Below, piece by piece: positions 25,705-35,346 of a stretch of 64,000 nt of DNA (position 1 is its first letter; each line of letters opens with the position of its first letter). This DNA is from Solimonas sp. (GTDB lineage Bacteria; Pseudomonadota; Gammaproteobacteria; Nevskiales; Nevskiaceae). Location of the stretch: NCBI GenBank assembly GCA_030149365.1, contig JASBRP010000001.1:85584-149583 (forward strand). The letters run 5' to 3'. The notes under the pieces are model-generated. The model saw nothing but the letters and a program-made list of their open reading frames with translations. It was not told the origin of the DNA and made no database searches. Both the position numbers and the translations under genes were made by a program.

Positions 25705-27449
25705 CAGTGGCCCTCTTCCATCGGCTCGAACATCTTCATGAACTTGGCGAACTCCAGCTTGCCGCCCTTGGTCACCTCGAAGTCGCGCACCAGGGTCACG
25801 GCTGGGTTGCGCAGCTTCGCCAGCATTTCCTTGAAGGCCTGGCCGGACACGCGCACCACGATGTCGGCATCACCGCGCAGCTCCGGCACCACCTCGCTGG
25901 CGCCGCGGCGGACGATGTAGGTGTAGCGCTCCGGGCTGTCGGTGAACTCGAAGGCGACGGAGGTGGTGACGTCCGCCGAGGCCTCGGGGTTGAGGTTGAT
26001 CGTCAGCGCGTCGAAGAAGCGGTTCAGCGGCAGCTGCGACAGCATCTCCGGCGTGGGCTGCATGATCCGCCCCGGCAGCTTGAACTCACCCGCCAGCTCG
26101 CGCGCCGTCACCAGGTACCAGTGGCGTGCATTGGGATTGGCCTCGCGCTCGCCCAGCGCCCGCAGTGCCTTGATGCGCAGCCGCTTGGCCTCCGCCGCTT
26201 CCGGCTGCGCACGCAGCAGGTAGTCGGTGAGCTGCAGCACCCATTGCGACTCGCCCTTGGCGTCGGCGTCCTGAGCCTGTTTCAGCATGGCCTCCGCGCC
26301 GCCGGCCAGCGCGATCATCTTCTGCGCCTGCTCTTCCGGCGGCAGCGGCTGCAACGTGGTGGGGTTGCCGTCGAACCAGCCGAGGTTGCCGCTGAAAATG
26401 CTGCGCGCGGACCAGCCCGGCTTGCCGTAGAACTCCTGCAGGAACGGCGAGGACGCCAGGTGCGGCGGCAGCTTGATGCGCGGCGCGATCTCGTCCGGCG
26501 TATAGCCGAGGTTGATCAGGCGCAGCGCCTGGTCGTTGACGTAGCGGATGCCGTCGCGATACGTGGTCAGGATCTCGTCGATCTGCTGCTCGCCCTGCAG
26601 CGGACGCGTGTGGCTGGGCACCAGCACCGCGGGCTTGAGCGCGCGCATCTTGTCCAGCGAATCCGCCCACAGGCGCGGCTCGCGGTAGGTGGTGCCGCGG
26701 ATCGTGTAGAGGTTGGGGAAGGTCTTGTAGAGGTTGTCGCCCGGCAGCAGCACGCGCTGCTTGGGCAGCCACACGAACAGCTGGTCGGTGGTCTCGCCCG
26801 GCGCGTGCACCAGCTCGAAGTCGATGCCGGCGATGCTGTCCTTGAGGTTCTCGTCGAACAGCTTGTTGGGCCGCAGGATGTCGATCTTGCTGCCCTCGTG
26901 GATCTCCAGGCCCGGGCCGAGGCCGACGTTGACCATCTCTTCCGGCGGCAGCATCGGGCCGTACATGCGCAGCGAGCGCCGCGTGATGGCCTCCTGCAGC
27001 TCGAAGGTGGTGCGATCCATGTTGCGGATCACCTCGCGCTGCGCGTAGACCGGCACCGCGTCGGAGCCGCCGGTGAAGATGCGTGCGCCGCCGATGTGGT
27101 CCGGGTGCGAGTGCGTGTAGATCAGCGCCTTGACCGGCTTGTCGGTGATCTTGCGGAACTCGGCCAGCACCGCCTGCGCGGTGGCCTCGTCCTCCATGGT
27201 GTCGACCACGATGATGCCGTCGTCGCCCACCAGCATGATGGAGTTGGCGATGCCGTAGCCCACCGCCACGTAGACACCTTCGGCAGCCTTGACCACTTCC
27301 TTGCGGAACTCGGCGCTGTGCGCGCTCAGGGCCTCGGGGCTGGTCACCGGCGGCGCGGCAGGCGCGGCCTTCTCCTTGCAGGCGGACAGCAGGGCCAGCA
27401 GGCCGGCAGCGGCCAGGGCGGCGATCGGACGGGGCATCGGACGGATCAT
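25704..27449 (-). CDS. Alkylsulfatase-like metallo-beta-lactamase-fold lipoprotein
   Basis: A 581-residue protein with lipobox (LALLSAC, Cys24). The metallo-beta-lactamase metal site is YTHSHPDHIGG with His113, His115, Asp117 and His118; the central helical dimerisation region and an SCP2-like C-terminal domain (about 455-581) complete the SdsA1/Pseudomonas alkylsulfatase layout. Those zinc enzymes cleave primary alkyl sulfates such as SDS to alcohol and sulfate. A membrane anchor is unusual compared with the soluble periplasmic forms. The start ATG 27449 has GGGAGGAG upstream; the longer frame overlaps the divergent AraC gene. The AraC regulator upstream probably controls it. Confidence 0.88.
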   Translation of the reverse strand: MIRPMPRPIAALAAAGLLALLSACKEKAAPAAPPVTSPEALSAHSAEFRKEVVKAAEGVYVAVGYGIANSIMLVGDDGIIVVDTMEDEATAQAVLAEFRKITDKPVKALIYTHSHPDHIGGARIFTGGSDAVPVYAQREVIRNMDRTTFELQEAITRRSLRMYGPMLPPEEMVNVGLGPGLEIHEGSKIDILRPNKLFDENLKDSIAGIDFELVHAPGETTDQLFVWLPKQRVLLPGDNLYKTFPNLYTIRGTTYREPRLWADSLDKMRALKPAVLVPSHTRPLQGEQQIDEILTTYRDGIRYVNDQALRLINLGYTPDEIAPRIKLPPHLASSPFLQEFYGKPGWSARSIFSGNLGWFDGNPTTLQPLPPEEQAQKMIALAGGAEAMLKQAQDADAKGESQWVLQLTDYLLRAQPEAAEAKRLRIKALRALGEREANPNARHWYLVTARELAGEFKLPGRIMQPTPEMLSQLPLNRFFDALTINLNPEASADVTTSVAFEFTDSPERYTYIVRRGASEVVPELRGDADIVVRVSGQAFKEMLAKLRNPAVTLVRDFEVTKGGKLEFAKFMKMFEPMEEGH

Positions 27450-27555
27450 GGGTTCTCCTCCCAGGATGATTTGCGCCAGCTTAAGCCGGGGTCCGCTTGC
27501 AGGACTGGTCCGTTTGGGACAGTGTTTCCGCCACCCACCCCACCCCGCCCGCCCC

Positions 27556-28569
27556 TTGCCGGAACCGACCACCCTCGCCACCTGGGCCGCCGCCATCGCC
27601 CGTGCCCTGCAGGCACGCGGCTGCGACGCCCCCGCCCTGTTCGCCCAGGCCGGCCTGGACTACGCCCGCCGTGATCAGCCCGAGGCCCGCTACCCCCTGC
27701 GCGGCATGACCCGCCTGTGGCAGCTGGCGGTGACCGCCACCGGCGACCCCGCCTTCGCCCTGGACCTGCCCCGCCAAGTCCAGCCCGGCACCCTCCACGC
27801 CCTGGGCCCGGCCCTGGTCATCAGCCCCAGCCTGTACGACGGCCTGCTGCGCCTGGCGCGCTACTCGCGCATCGTCAGCGACGCCGCCCATATCGCCCTG
27901 GAGCAGGAAGGCCCGCGCCTGTCCCTGGTGTTCCGCCCGCCGCACCACGATGTGCCCCTGGCCCACGCCGCCTTCGAGGCCTTCATGGCCACCACGGTGC
28001 AACTGGGCCGCGGCCTCTCCGCCCACCACGAGGCCCTGCTGGCCTGCGAGTTCCGCCACCGCGCGCCACCGGACACCGCGCCCTACCTGCAGGCCTTCGG
28101 CTGCCCGGTGCGCTTCGGCCAGCCGCAGGACCGCCTGGTCTTCGACCTGGCCGAGCTGCAGAAACCCCTGCCCGGCGCCGACCCGCAGCAGTTGCGCTAC
28201 TACGACGCCGCTGCCGCCGCTTATCTCGGCCGCTTCGACGCCCAGCCGGTGTCGCAGCGCGTGCGCGAGCACCTGATCCGCCAGCTCCCCGCCGGAGAGC
28301 CTTCCCGCGAGGCCGTCGCCACCGCCCTGAAGCTGACGCCGCGCACGCTGCTGCGCCGCCTGGCGGCGGAGAACGCGAACTACAAGGAACTGCTGAACGA
28401 GACGCGCCGCGAACTGGCGCTGTCGTACCTGCGGCAGGGACGCAGCGCAGCAGAGGTCACCTGGCTGCTGGGCTTCACCGACCCGAGCAATTTCGCGCGA
28501 GCGTTCCGGCGATGGACAGGCATGGCACCGGCGAGTTGGCAGGATCAGCAGCAGCCCGCAGTGTCCTGA
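27556..28569 (+). CDS. AraC-family transcriptional regulator (OruR/ArgR-like N-domain)
   Basis: About 337 residues. The N-terminal 200 residues match the arabinose-binding-like domain of the OruR group (QARGCDAPALFAQAGLD, YPLRGMTRLWQLAVTATGDPAF). The C-terminal AraC helix-turn-helix pair is SREAVATALKLTPRTLLRRLAAEN and SAAEVTWLLGFTDPSNFARAFRRWTG. The start TTG 27556 is inferred from the family; the open frame extends upstream without a better candidate. It is divergent from the alkylsulfatase-like operon, with about 106 bp between, the usual place for a local activator. Confidence 0.87.
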   Translation: MPEPTTLATWAAAIARALQARGCDAPALFAQAGLDYARRDQPEARYPLRGMTRLWQLAVTATGDPAFALDLPRQVQPGTLHALGPALVISPSLYDGLLRLARYSRIVSDAAHIALEQEGPRLSLVFRPPHHDVPLAHAAFEAFMATTVQLGRGLSAHHEALLACEFRHRAPPDTAPYLQAFGCPVRFGQPQDRLVFDLAELQKPLPGADPQQLRYYDAAAAAYLGRFDAQPVSQRVREHLIRQLPAGEPSREAVATALKLTPRTLLRRLAAENANYKELLNETRRELALSYLRQGRSAAEVTWLLGFTDPSNFARAFRRWTGMAPASWQDQQQPAVS

Positions 28570-28573
28570 ACGT

Positions 28574-28618
28574 GTTCACCGTTCGGTCCTTCGACAAGCT
28601 CGGGGCCGAGGGGTGAAC
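28574..28618. repeat. TTCGACAAGCTC-type dispersed repeat
   Basis: GTTCACC at the left end and GGTGAAC at the right end are inverted and enclose CCTTCGACAAGCTCGGGG. It is one of five copies in the window that share the core TTCGACA(A/G)GCTC; the others are at 28929-28957, 48025-48064, 49896-49932 (reverse) and 49957-49988. Confidence 0.75.
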
Positions 28619-28928
28619 AAGGGTCAGTCACGTCTGCCTCTGCAAGATGAGGAAACGTCTTCTGCATTCATGAAAGCTGCCGCACCGGGCCCTTGTGGGC
28701 CCGGCGGGCAGTACGTCTATCTTGTCAAAGAGCCAGACGGTCCCAGGACCCTTTCGCGGATGCAGCGGCAGAGCCCTACTCGGTTGTCTGCCGAACCGTT
28801 TGTACCGGCACGGAGCCTTGCGCCTGTAGCCCGAGGTGCACCTGGGCTCATGGGGATATTTTAGGTTTGGAGGCTCTGGGGACCTAACGGAGTTCCGTAT
28901 TTCTTGCGGGCTTGATTGGCGGATCGCG

Positions 28929-28957
28929 TTCACCCTTCGACAGGCTCAGGGCGAACG
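28929..28957. repeat. TTCGACAGGCTCAGG-type dispersed repeat
   Basis: GTTCACCC, then TTCGACAGGCTCAGGGCGAA, so the ends pair (GTTC...GAAC). It has the typical form of this short intergenic repeat family. Confidence 0.78.
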
Positions 28958-28985
28958 GCTGGGTCGTTCGCTTCAAGTTCCCCCT

Positions 28986-29062
28986 CTCGGCAACTGCTCC
29001 TGCGTTGCCCTACCTCGGGCATCCATGCCCTCGCCAACCCTCTCCCCGCTAGCGGGGAGAGG
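28986..29062. repeat. 50-bp repeat plus palindrome downstream of dcd
   Basis: The 50 bp from 28986 differ by a single base from 41486-41535. A perfect 24-bp palindrome (29039-29062, arms CCTCTCCCCGCT/AGCGGGGAGAGG) follows. Both copies lie just 3' of a minus-strand gene (dcd here, the tip pilin there), so the palindrome may act as a transcript end. Confidence 0.8.
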
Positions 29063-29087
29063 AAGAGAGGGTGCAGGCAGAAAAGGC

Positions 29088-29653
<566 letters not shown>

Positions 29654-29654
<1 letters not shown>

Positions 29655-30736
29655 CAGTCTTCCGTAATCTCGATGCTCGGGAACGCGTCGTCGGCCGTGC
29701 CGTAGGCCAGGCCCGCGGCGGCGCGGCGGGCGATGTCGCGGTACAGCTGCGAAAGATCGGACTCCGGGTCCGCCGCCACGGTGGGCTTGCCGCTGTCGGC
29801 CTGCTGGCGGATGCGGATGTCCAGCGGCAAGCGCCCCAGCAGTTCCACGCCGTAGTCCTGCGCCATGCGTGCGCCGCCACCCTCGCCGAAGATCGGCGTG
29901 CTGTGCCCGCAGTTGGGGCAGCAGAACGTGCTCATGTTCTCCACCACGCCCAGCACCGGCACGTTGACCTTGCGGAACATCTGCAGGGCCTTCTTGGCAT
30001 CCAGCAGGGCGATGTCCTGCGGCGTGGTCACCACCACCGCGCCGCTGACCGGTACGCGCTGCGACAGCGACAGCTGGATGTCGCCGGTGCCCGGCGGCAG
30101 GTCGATCACCAGGTAATCCAGGTCGTCCCAGCGCGTCTCGTTGAGCAGCTGGCCCAGGGCCTGGGCGATCATCGGGCCGCGCCAGATCATCGGCTGGTCG
30201 TCCTGCGGCACCAGGAAGCCGATGCTCATGGCCTGCAGGCCATGAGCGACGATGGGATGCATGTTCTTGCCGTCCGGCGACTGCGGCCGGTCGCGGCTGC
30301 CGAGCATCTGCGGCTGGCTGGGGCCGTAGATGTCGGCATCCAGGATGCCCACGCGGGCGCCCTCGGCCTGCAAGGCCAGCGCCAGGTTCACCGAGACGGT
30401 GGACTTGCCGACGCCGCCCTTGCCGCTGGCCACGGCGATGACGTTGCGGATGCCCGGCAGCGGCTGCAGGTTCTTCTGCACCGCCTGCGACTGGACCTTC
30501 CAGCCGATCCGGATCTCCGGCTCCACGCCCAGCGCGGCCTTCAGGTCGGCACGGATGCCGGCGGCCAGCGAATCGCGCAGGCCGGCGGCCGGGAAGCCGA
30601 TCTCCAGGTCGATGGACGGCTTGCGGCCGGCCTCGATGCGGCGCACGGCACCGGCAGCCATCAGGCTGCGGCCGATCAGGGGATGGACGTGGCGGTCCAG
30701 GACCGCGGCAATGGCGTCAGGGGTCAGGGTGCTCAT
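29654..30736 (-). CDS. apbC: Iron-sulfur cluster carrier ATPase Mrp/ApbC
   Basis: A 360-residue ParA-like ATPase. The N-terminal MIP18/DUF59 part (residues 1-90) is followed by the deviant Walker [18 protein letters not shown] (near 105-120), [12 protein letters not shown] (Walker B) and FCCPNCG, the cysteine pair that binds a bridging 4Fe-4S cluster at the dimer interface. It delivers clusters to apoproteins. Just upstream (30747-30900) lies a GC-rich hairpin region and the terminator of the His-rich protein gene. It is coupled to dcd. Confidence 0.96.
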
Positions 30737-30847
30737 GGGGCGGGGATTTTAACAGCCCCAGGGCGGCCGTCGGAGGGATCCGTGCCGCCATCCATGGCGA
30801 GACTTCATTTCTTGATTCAGCCCCGGGGCGGCCCTCCTTGGCCGCCC

Positions 30848-30896
30848 GTGATCCGCCGCAGGCGATGACATTTAGTCATCGCCTGCGGCGGATCAC
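30848..30896. repeat. Perfect 22-bp inverted repeat with ATTTA loop
   Basis: The arms GTGATCCGCCGCAGGCGATG plus AC (30848-30869) and their exact reverse complement (30875-30896) enclose ATTTA. It is too long and lacks a T-run for a simple terminator. It lies between the terminator of the 30933 gene and the start of mrp, so it would be transcribed only by read-through or in the mrp leader. Confidence 0.85.
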
Positions 30897-30901
30897 CCAT
30901 G

Positions 30902-30926
30902 AAAAAGCCCGGCGCGGGGCCGGGCT
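30902..30926 (-). terminator. Rho-independent terminator of the His-rich protein gene
   Basis: On the minus strand AGCCCGGC, a five-base loop and GCCGGGCT are followed by TTTTT. It starts seven bases after the stop at 30933. Confidence 0.88.
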
Positions 30927-30932
30927 CCAGGT

Positions 30933-31385
30933 TCAGTCGCGATCGTGCCGGTGACGCTTGTGGTGCTTGTGATCCTTGCCACGGCGGCGGTCGTCATAGC
31001 GGTGCTCCACCACGACCTTGCGCGGCCGGTCATGGTAATGGTGCTCCACTACCACGGGGCGCGGGCGCCCGTAGTGATGAACCACGTAATCGTGCCGGCG
31101 GTAGGGCCGGTCCTCATCCAGGTCCACCCAGACACCGCCGCGGGTGTACTGCTGGTAGTACACGGGCAGGCGGCTGCCGAAGCGCCAGTTGCCGCCGTCC
31201 AGCCAGAACCAGGTGGTGCTGGCGGGCTCGTAGTAGACCTGGTGGGACGGGTAGTACATGTAGCGGTGCTTGGCCCGATGCCCATGCGCCGGTGCCCAGT
31301 CGGGCGGATGGGCAAAAGCCGCCTCCAGGGGCAGCAGCGTGGCGCTGAGCGCCAGCATCAGGGGTGCGAGCAATTTGCGGGTCAT
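30933..31385 (-). CDS. Secreted His/Arg-rich small protein
   Basis: A 150-residue exported protein: signal peptide MTRKLLAPLMLALSATLLPLEAAFA, then an aromatic part (YYPSHQVYYEPASTTWFWLDGGNW, GSRLPVYYQQY) and a basic, His-rich tail (HHYHDRPRKVV, DHKHHKRHRHDRD). The mature protein resembles YXWGXW-like / RcnB-like envelope proteins and could bind metals, but no function is established. ATG 31385 is chosen by the signal peptide; the very long reading frame that contains it is mostly the shadow of metG. Divergent from metG. Confidence 0.82.
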   Translation of the reverse strand: MTRKLLAPLMLALSATLLPLEAAFAHPPDWAPAHGHRAKHRYMYYPSHQVYYEPASTTWFWLDGGNWRFGSRLPVYYQQYTRGGVWVDLDEDRPYRRHDYVVHHYGRPRPVVVEHHYHDRPRKVVVEHRYDDRRRGKDHKHHKRHRHDRD

Positions 31386-31514
31386 GGGGTGCCTCCGGGT
31401 GGCTCTTTGCAGGACTCGCCGCCAGATTAGGCCCCGCCGATGAATTGGGACTGAACTGTCCCCCACCCCAGCTCCGGTGCGATAATCCCAGCTCATACAA
31501 ACACCTGTCCGCCC

Positions 31515-33560
31515 ATGAGCCGCCAGATCCTCGTCACCAACGCCCTTCCCTATGCCAACGGCCCGATCCACCTGGGCCACATGGTCGGCTACATCCAGGC
31601 GGACATCTGGGTGCGCTACCAGCGCCTGCAGGGCCATGAGGTGCACTACGTCTGCGCCGACGACGCCCACGGCACGCCGATCATGCTCGCCGCCGAGAAG
31701 GCCGGCGTGACGCCGGAAGCCTTCATCGCCGGGGTCAAGGTCGAGCACGAGCGCGACTTCCGCGAGTTCGGCGTGAACTTCGACATCTACCACTCGACGC
31801 ACTCGTCCGAGAACGAGGAGATGGCCGGCCTGATCTACACCCGCCTGAAGCAGGGCGGCGCCATCGCCAGCCGCACGATCCAGCAGCTCTACGATCCGGT
31901 GAAGGACATGTTCCTGCCGGACCGCTACATCACGGGCGAGTGTCCTCGCTGCGGCACCGCCGACCAGTACGGCGATAACTGCGAGAACTGCGGCGCCGCC
32001 TACGCGCCCACCGACCTGAAGAACCCGCGCTCGGTGGTCTCCGGCGCCACGCCGGTGATGAAGGACTCCGAGCACTACTTCTTCGAGCTGCCGCGCTTCC
32101 AGGCCTTCCTGCAGGAATGGCTGGCCGGCGACGTGGCGCATAGCTCTATCCGCGCCAAGCTGCAGGAGTGGTTCGACGGTGGCCTGCGCGACTGGGACAT
32201 CTCGCGTGACGCGCCCTACTTCGGCTTCGCCATCCCCGGCGCGCCGGGCAAGTACTTCTACGTCTGGCTGGACGCGCCGATCGGCTACATGGCGGCCTTC
32301 CGCGCGCTCTGCGCGCCGCGCAAGCTGGACTTCGACGCCTACTGGGCCGCCGGCTCCAAGGCCGAGCTGCACCACTTCATCGGCAAGGACATCGTCAACT
32401 TCCACGGCCTGTTCTGGCCGGCGATGCTGCAGGGCACGCAGCATCGCACGCCGACGCGCCTGCACGTCAACGGCTACCTGACGATCAACGGCGCCAAGAT
32501 GTCGAAGTCGCGCGGCACCTTCATCCGTGCGCGCACCTACCTCAACCACCTGAACCCGGAGTACCTGCGCTACTACTTTGCCGCGAAGCTCGGCGACGGT
32601 CCGGATGACCTGGACCTGAGCCTGGAAGACTTCACCAACCGCGTGAACAGCGACCTGGTGGGCAAGTACGTCAACATCGCCAGCCGCTGCGCCGGTTTCA
32701 TCGAGAAGCTGTTCGGCGGCCGTCTGGCCCTGGCCATGCACGACCGCACCCTGTTCGAGGACTTCGCCGCCGAGGCGGACAACCTGGCGCGCCTCTACGA
32801 GTCCGGCGACTACGCCGGCGCGATGCGCGAGATCATGCTGATGGCCGACGACGCCAACGCCGAGGTGCAGAAGCTCGCGCCCTGGACCATGGCTAAGGAC
32901 GAAGCCCGGCGCGAGGAACTGCACCAGGTCTGCACCACCTTCCTCAACCTGTTCCGCCAGCTGACGATCTACCTCAAGCCCGTGCTGCCGAGCCTGGCCA
33001 CGCAGGTGGAGCACTTCCTGCTGGCCGAGCAGCCGCTGGCCTGGGCGGACGCGCACAAGCCCCTGCTGGGCACCGACATCCGCCCTTACGCCGCCCTGAT
33101 CACCCGTGTAGACCCGAAGGCCACCGAAGCCATGATCGCCGAAGAAGCCGCCAGCGCCGCTCCCGCGGACAAGAAGCCCGAAGCCACCGCCAAGACCAAG
33201 GCCGCGGCGCCGGCACCGGCCGACGATGCCGGGCACATCGGCATCGAGGACTTCGGCAAGGTGGACCTGCGCGTCGCGCGCATCGAGAACGCCGAGCACG
33301 TCGAAGGCGCCGACAAGCTGCTGAAGCTGAGCCTGGACCTGGGCCCCCTGGGCAAGCGCCAGGTCTTCGCCGGCATCAAATCCGCCTACGCGCCGGAGCA
33401 ACTGGTGGGCCGCCTCACCGTGATGGTGGCCAACCTGGCGCCGCGCAAGATGAAGTTCGGCATGTCCGAAGGCATGGTGCTGGCCGCCAGCCACGGCGAC
33501 GGCAAGCCCTTCCTGCTGCTGCCGGATGATGGGGCGGAGCCGGGGATGCGGATCAAGTAA
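31515..33560 (+). CDS. metG: Methionyl-tRNA synthetase
   Basis: A 681-residue MetRS of the long E. coli type. The class I motif is [14 protein letters not shown] (residues 11-24, HLGH), the zinc knuckle region is [18 protein letters not shown], and KMSKS lies in [12 protein letters not shown]. The anticodon-binding domain is followed by a Lys/Ala-rich linker (about 540-580) and a C-terminal Trbp111-like tRNA-binding domain ([20 protein letters not shown] onward) used for dimerisation. A perfect 12-bp stem palindrome follows the stop. Confidence 0.98.
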   Translation: MSRQILVTNALPYANGPIHLGHMVGYIQADIWVRYQRLQGHEVHYVCADDAHGTPIMLAAEKAGVTPEAFIAGVKVEHERDFREFGVNFDIYHSTHSSENEEMAGLIYTRLKQGGAIASRTIQQLYDPVKDMFLPDRYITGECPRCGTADQYGDNCENCGAAYAPTDLKNPRSVVSGATPVMKDSEHYFFELPRFQAFLQEWLAGDVAHSSIRAKLQEWFDGGLRDWDISRDAPYFGFAIPGAPGKYFYVWLDAPIGYMAAFRALCAPRKLDFDAYWAAGSKAELHHFIGKDIVNFHGLFWPAMLQGTQHRTPTRLHVNGYLTINGAKMSKSRGTFIRARTYLNHLNPEYLRYYFAAKLGDGPDDLDLSLEDFTNRVNSDLVGKYVNIASRCAGFIEKLFGGRLALAMHDRTLFEDFAAEADNLARLYESGDYAGAMREIMLMADDANAEVQKLAPWTMAKDEARREELHQVCTTFLNLFRQLTIYLKPVLPSLATQVEHFLLAEQPLAWADAHKPLLGTDIRPYAALITRVDPKATEAMIAEEAASAAPADKKPEATAKTKAAAPAPADDAGHIGIEDFGKVDLRVARIENAEHVEGADKLLKLSLDLGPLGKRQVFAGIKSAYAPEQLVGRLTVMVANLAPRKMKFGMSEGMVLAASHGDGKPFLLLPDDGAEPGMRIK

Positions 33561-33571
33561 AGTCAGACATG

Positions 33572-33597
33572 CCCCTCTCCCACCTGTGGGAGAGGGG
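33572..33597. repeat. CCCCTCTCCC-type palindrome after metG
   Basis: CCCCTCTCCCAC and GTGGGAGAGGGG are perfect arms around a two-base loop. A related element lies at 33668-33694 before the rnfB-like gene, and another at 41538-41562. It may end metG transcription, though no T-run follows. Confidence 0.75.
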
Positions 33598-33705
33598 ATG
33601 GGGAGAGGGTTTCTGTAGAACACTCATGGGCCAGCACAGCCAAGTCTTACAGACACCCTATCCCCCACCCCTCTCCCGCAAGCGGGCAAGGGGTTGAGCG
33701 ACGCC

Positions 33706-34332
33706 ATGCCCACCCTCGCCGACCGCATCGACGCCCTGCTGCCGCAGACGCAATGCCAGCGCTGCGGCTACCCCGCCTGTCGGCCCTACGCCGACGCGGT
33801 CGCCGAGAGCGCAGCGGGCATCAACCAGTGTCCGCCGGGTGGCGAGGAGGGCATCGCCGCGCTGGCCGCGCTCACCGGCAAGCCGGTGGTCCCGATGAAC
33901 CCCATCAACGGCGTCCCGATCACGCAAAGCTTCGTCGCCGTGATCGACGAGCCGGTCTGCATCGGCTGCACCAAGTGCATCCAGGTCTGCCCCACCGACG
34001 CAATCCTCGGCGCCAGCCAGTTGATGCACACCGTGATCGAGGCCGAATGCAGCGGCTGCGAGCTCTGCATACCGGCCTGCCCGGTGGACTGCATCGCCAT
34101 GATCCCGGCCCCGCAGTTGTCCATGCCGGCGCGGGCGCCGCAGTTCCGCCACCGCTACGAACAGCGCGAGCGCCGCCTGGCGCGTATCGCCGACGAGCGC
34201 CGCAACGTACACGAGCAGCGCAAGGCCCTGCTGAAGGCGCGAGCCACCACCGGCGATCCCAGCGAAGCCCCGTCCGACCCGGTGGCCCGTGCGCTGGCCG
34301 CCGCGCGCGCCAAGGCCGCCAAGCCTCAATGA
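33706..34332 (+). CDS. rnfB: RnfB-like ferredoxin without membrane anchor
   Basis: About 208 residues. The N-terminal four-Cys motif [19 protein letters not shown] with QCPPGG is the RnfB 4Fe-4S domain; two more ferredoxin sets follow ([16 protein letters not shown] and [19 protein letters not shown]). The hydrophobic N-terminal anchor of classical RnfB/RsxB is missing, and no other rnf gene is nearby. The C-terminal 60 residues are basic and Ala-rich. ATG 33706 is preferred over TTG 33694, which sits too close to the AAGGGG ribosome site. Its neighbour nth is a common partner in Xanthomonas-like genomes; an electron donor role for Fe-S enzymes is plausible. Confidence 0.88.
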   Translation: MPTLADRIDALLPQTQCQRCGYPACRPYADAVAESAAGINQCPPGGEEGIAALAALTGKPVVPMNPINGVPITQSFVAVIDEPVCIGCTKCIQVCPTDAILGASQLMHTVIEAECSGCELCIPACPVDCIAMIPAPQLSMPARAPQFRHRYEQRERRLARIADERRNVHEQRKALLKARATTGDPSEAPSDPVARALAAARAKAAKPQ

Positions 34333-34342
34333 ACCCCAGGAA

Positions 34343-34990
34343 ATGAATCCCAGGAAGCGACACGAGATCTTCTCGCGCCTGCGCGACGCCAACCCGGCGC
34401 CGACTACCGAGCTGAACTACAGCACGCCCTTCGAGCTGCTGGTGGCCGTGGTGCTGTCCGCCCAGGCCACCGACGTCGGCGTCAACAAGGCCACCACCCG
34501 GCTCTTCCCCGTCGCCAACACGCCAGAAGCGATCCTGGCGCTGGGCGAGGACGGCCTGAAGCAGCACATCAAGACCATCGGGCTGTACCAGACCAAGGCC
34601 AGGAACGTCATCGGCCTCTGCCAGCAGTTGCTGGACCTGCACGGCGGCGAGGTGCCTCGCGATCGCGAAGCACTGGAAGCCCTGCCGGGTGTCGGCCGCA
34701 AGACTGCCAACGTGGTGATGAACACCGCCTTCGGCGAGGCCACCATCGCCGTGGACACGCACATCTTCCGCGTGTCCAACCGCACCGGCCTGGCCCCCGG
34801 CAAGAACGTGCGCCAGGTGGAAGACCGCCTGCTCAAGTTCACCCCCGAAGAATTCCGCCGCGATGCCCACCACTGGCTGATCCTGCACGGCCGCTACATC
34901 TGCAAGGCCCTCAAGCCCGAGTGCATGCAGTGCCGCATCGCCGACCTCTGCGAATACAAGCACAAACGCCTGCCGCCCCCGATCCCATGA
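34343..34990 (+). CDS. nth: Endonuclease III
   Basis: A 215-residue DNA glycosylase/AP lyase for oxidised pyrimidines. The helix-hairpin-helix LPGVGRKTANVV carries catalytic Lys120, Asp138 lies in AVDTHIFRV, and the 4Fe-4S ligands are Cys187, Cys194, Cys197 and Cys203 (C-x6-C-x2-C-x5-C). Start 34343 (MNPRKRHEIF) fits the family; the frame upstream overlaps the rnfB-like gene. It overlaps the next gene by four bases, so the three genes form a unit. Confidence 0.97.
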   Translation: MNPRKRHEIFSRLRDANPAPTTELNYSTPFELLVAVVLSAQATDVGVNKATTRLFPVANTPEAILALGEDGLKQHIKTIGLYQTKARNVIGLCQQLLDLHGGEVPRDREALEALPGVGRKTANVVMNTAFGEATIAVDTHIFRVSNRTGLAPGKNVRQVEDRLLKFTPEEFRRDAHHWLILHGRYICKALKPECMQCRIADLCEYKHKRLPPPIP

Positions 34991-35346
34991 AGCCCCTCAC
35001 CCCCAGACCCCGCCTGCATGCCCTGCCGATGATCGCCACTGCCCTCGGCCTGGGACTGGGCGCCTACTACGGCGAACGCTGGTATCACCTGCCGCAGTAC
35101 ACGGAGCAGGACCTGCAGGCCTCGGTGGAACTGAACCTCGTCATGGACCAGGAGCGGCGCGGTCCGCAGTTGCAGCCCGCACCCGCAGAGCGTGAACGCC
35201 TGCGCCAGCAGATCCGGCAGGAGATCGATGCGGACATTGCCCGTGAACGGAGGGAAGTGCAGCAGGGTTTCGCGGGTGCGATGCTGATGCTGTTATTCGG
35301 TGGCGGGTACTTGGGCTTAGCACTCAAAAAAAGAGGCGCCTCTTGA
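34987..35346 (+). CDS. Small two-helix membrane protein, unknown
   Basis: A 119-residue protein starting at an ATG that overlaps the nth stop (ATGA). The N-terminal hydrophobic segment is MIATALGLGLGAYYGE; the C-terminal one is GAMLMLLFGGGYLGLALKK. Between them lies a highly charged helical region (RERLRQQIRQEIDADIARERREVQQG) likely to form a coiled coil. I do not recognise the family. The last codons lie inside the terminator hairpin of the convergent gene. Confidence 0.72.
   Translation: MKPLTPRPRLHALPMIATALGLGLGAYYGERWYHLPQYTEQDLQASVELNLVMDQERRGPQLQPAPAERERLRQQIRQEIDADIARERREVQQGFAGAMLMLLFGGGYLGLALKKRGAS

Larger units (their letters stand above)
28570..29087. other. Intergenic region with repeats, no supported gene
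   Basis: About 520 bp. It contains a repeat of the TTCGACAAGCTC type (28574-28618), a hairpin of CCGGGCCC / GGGCCCGG with a four-base loop near 28686-28705, a second TTCGACAGGCTCAGG repeat (28929-28957) and the 50-bp element at 28986-29036. The part 28620-28925 is less GC-rich than its surroundings. Short open frames on both strands lack domains and ribosome sites. It may be a decayed insertion, but no transposase remnant is visible. Confidence 0.5.

Noticed and set aside
28686..28705. Hairpin as terminator for the AraC gene
   Set aside because: No T-run on either strand and more than 100 bp from the stop; kept only as part of the unexplained segment.
30933..33623. 896-codon minus-strand open frame over metG
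   Set aside because: Antisense shadow of metG in GC-rich DNA; only its last 150 codons, which have a signal peptide and their own terminator, are real.
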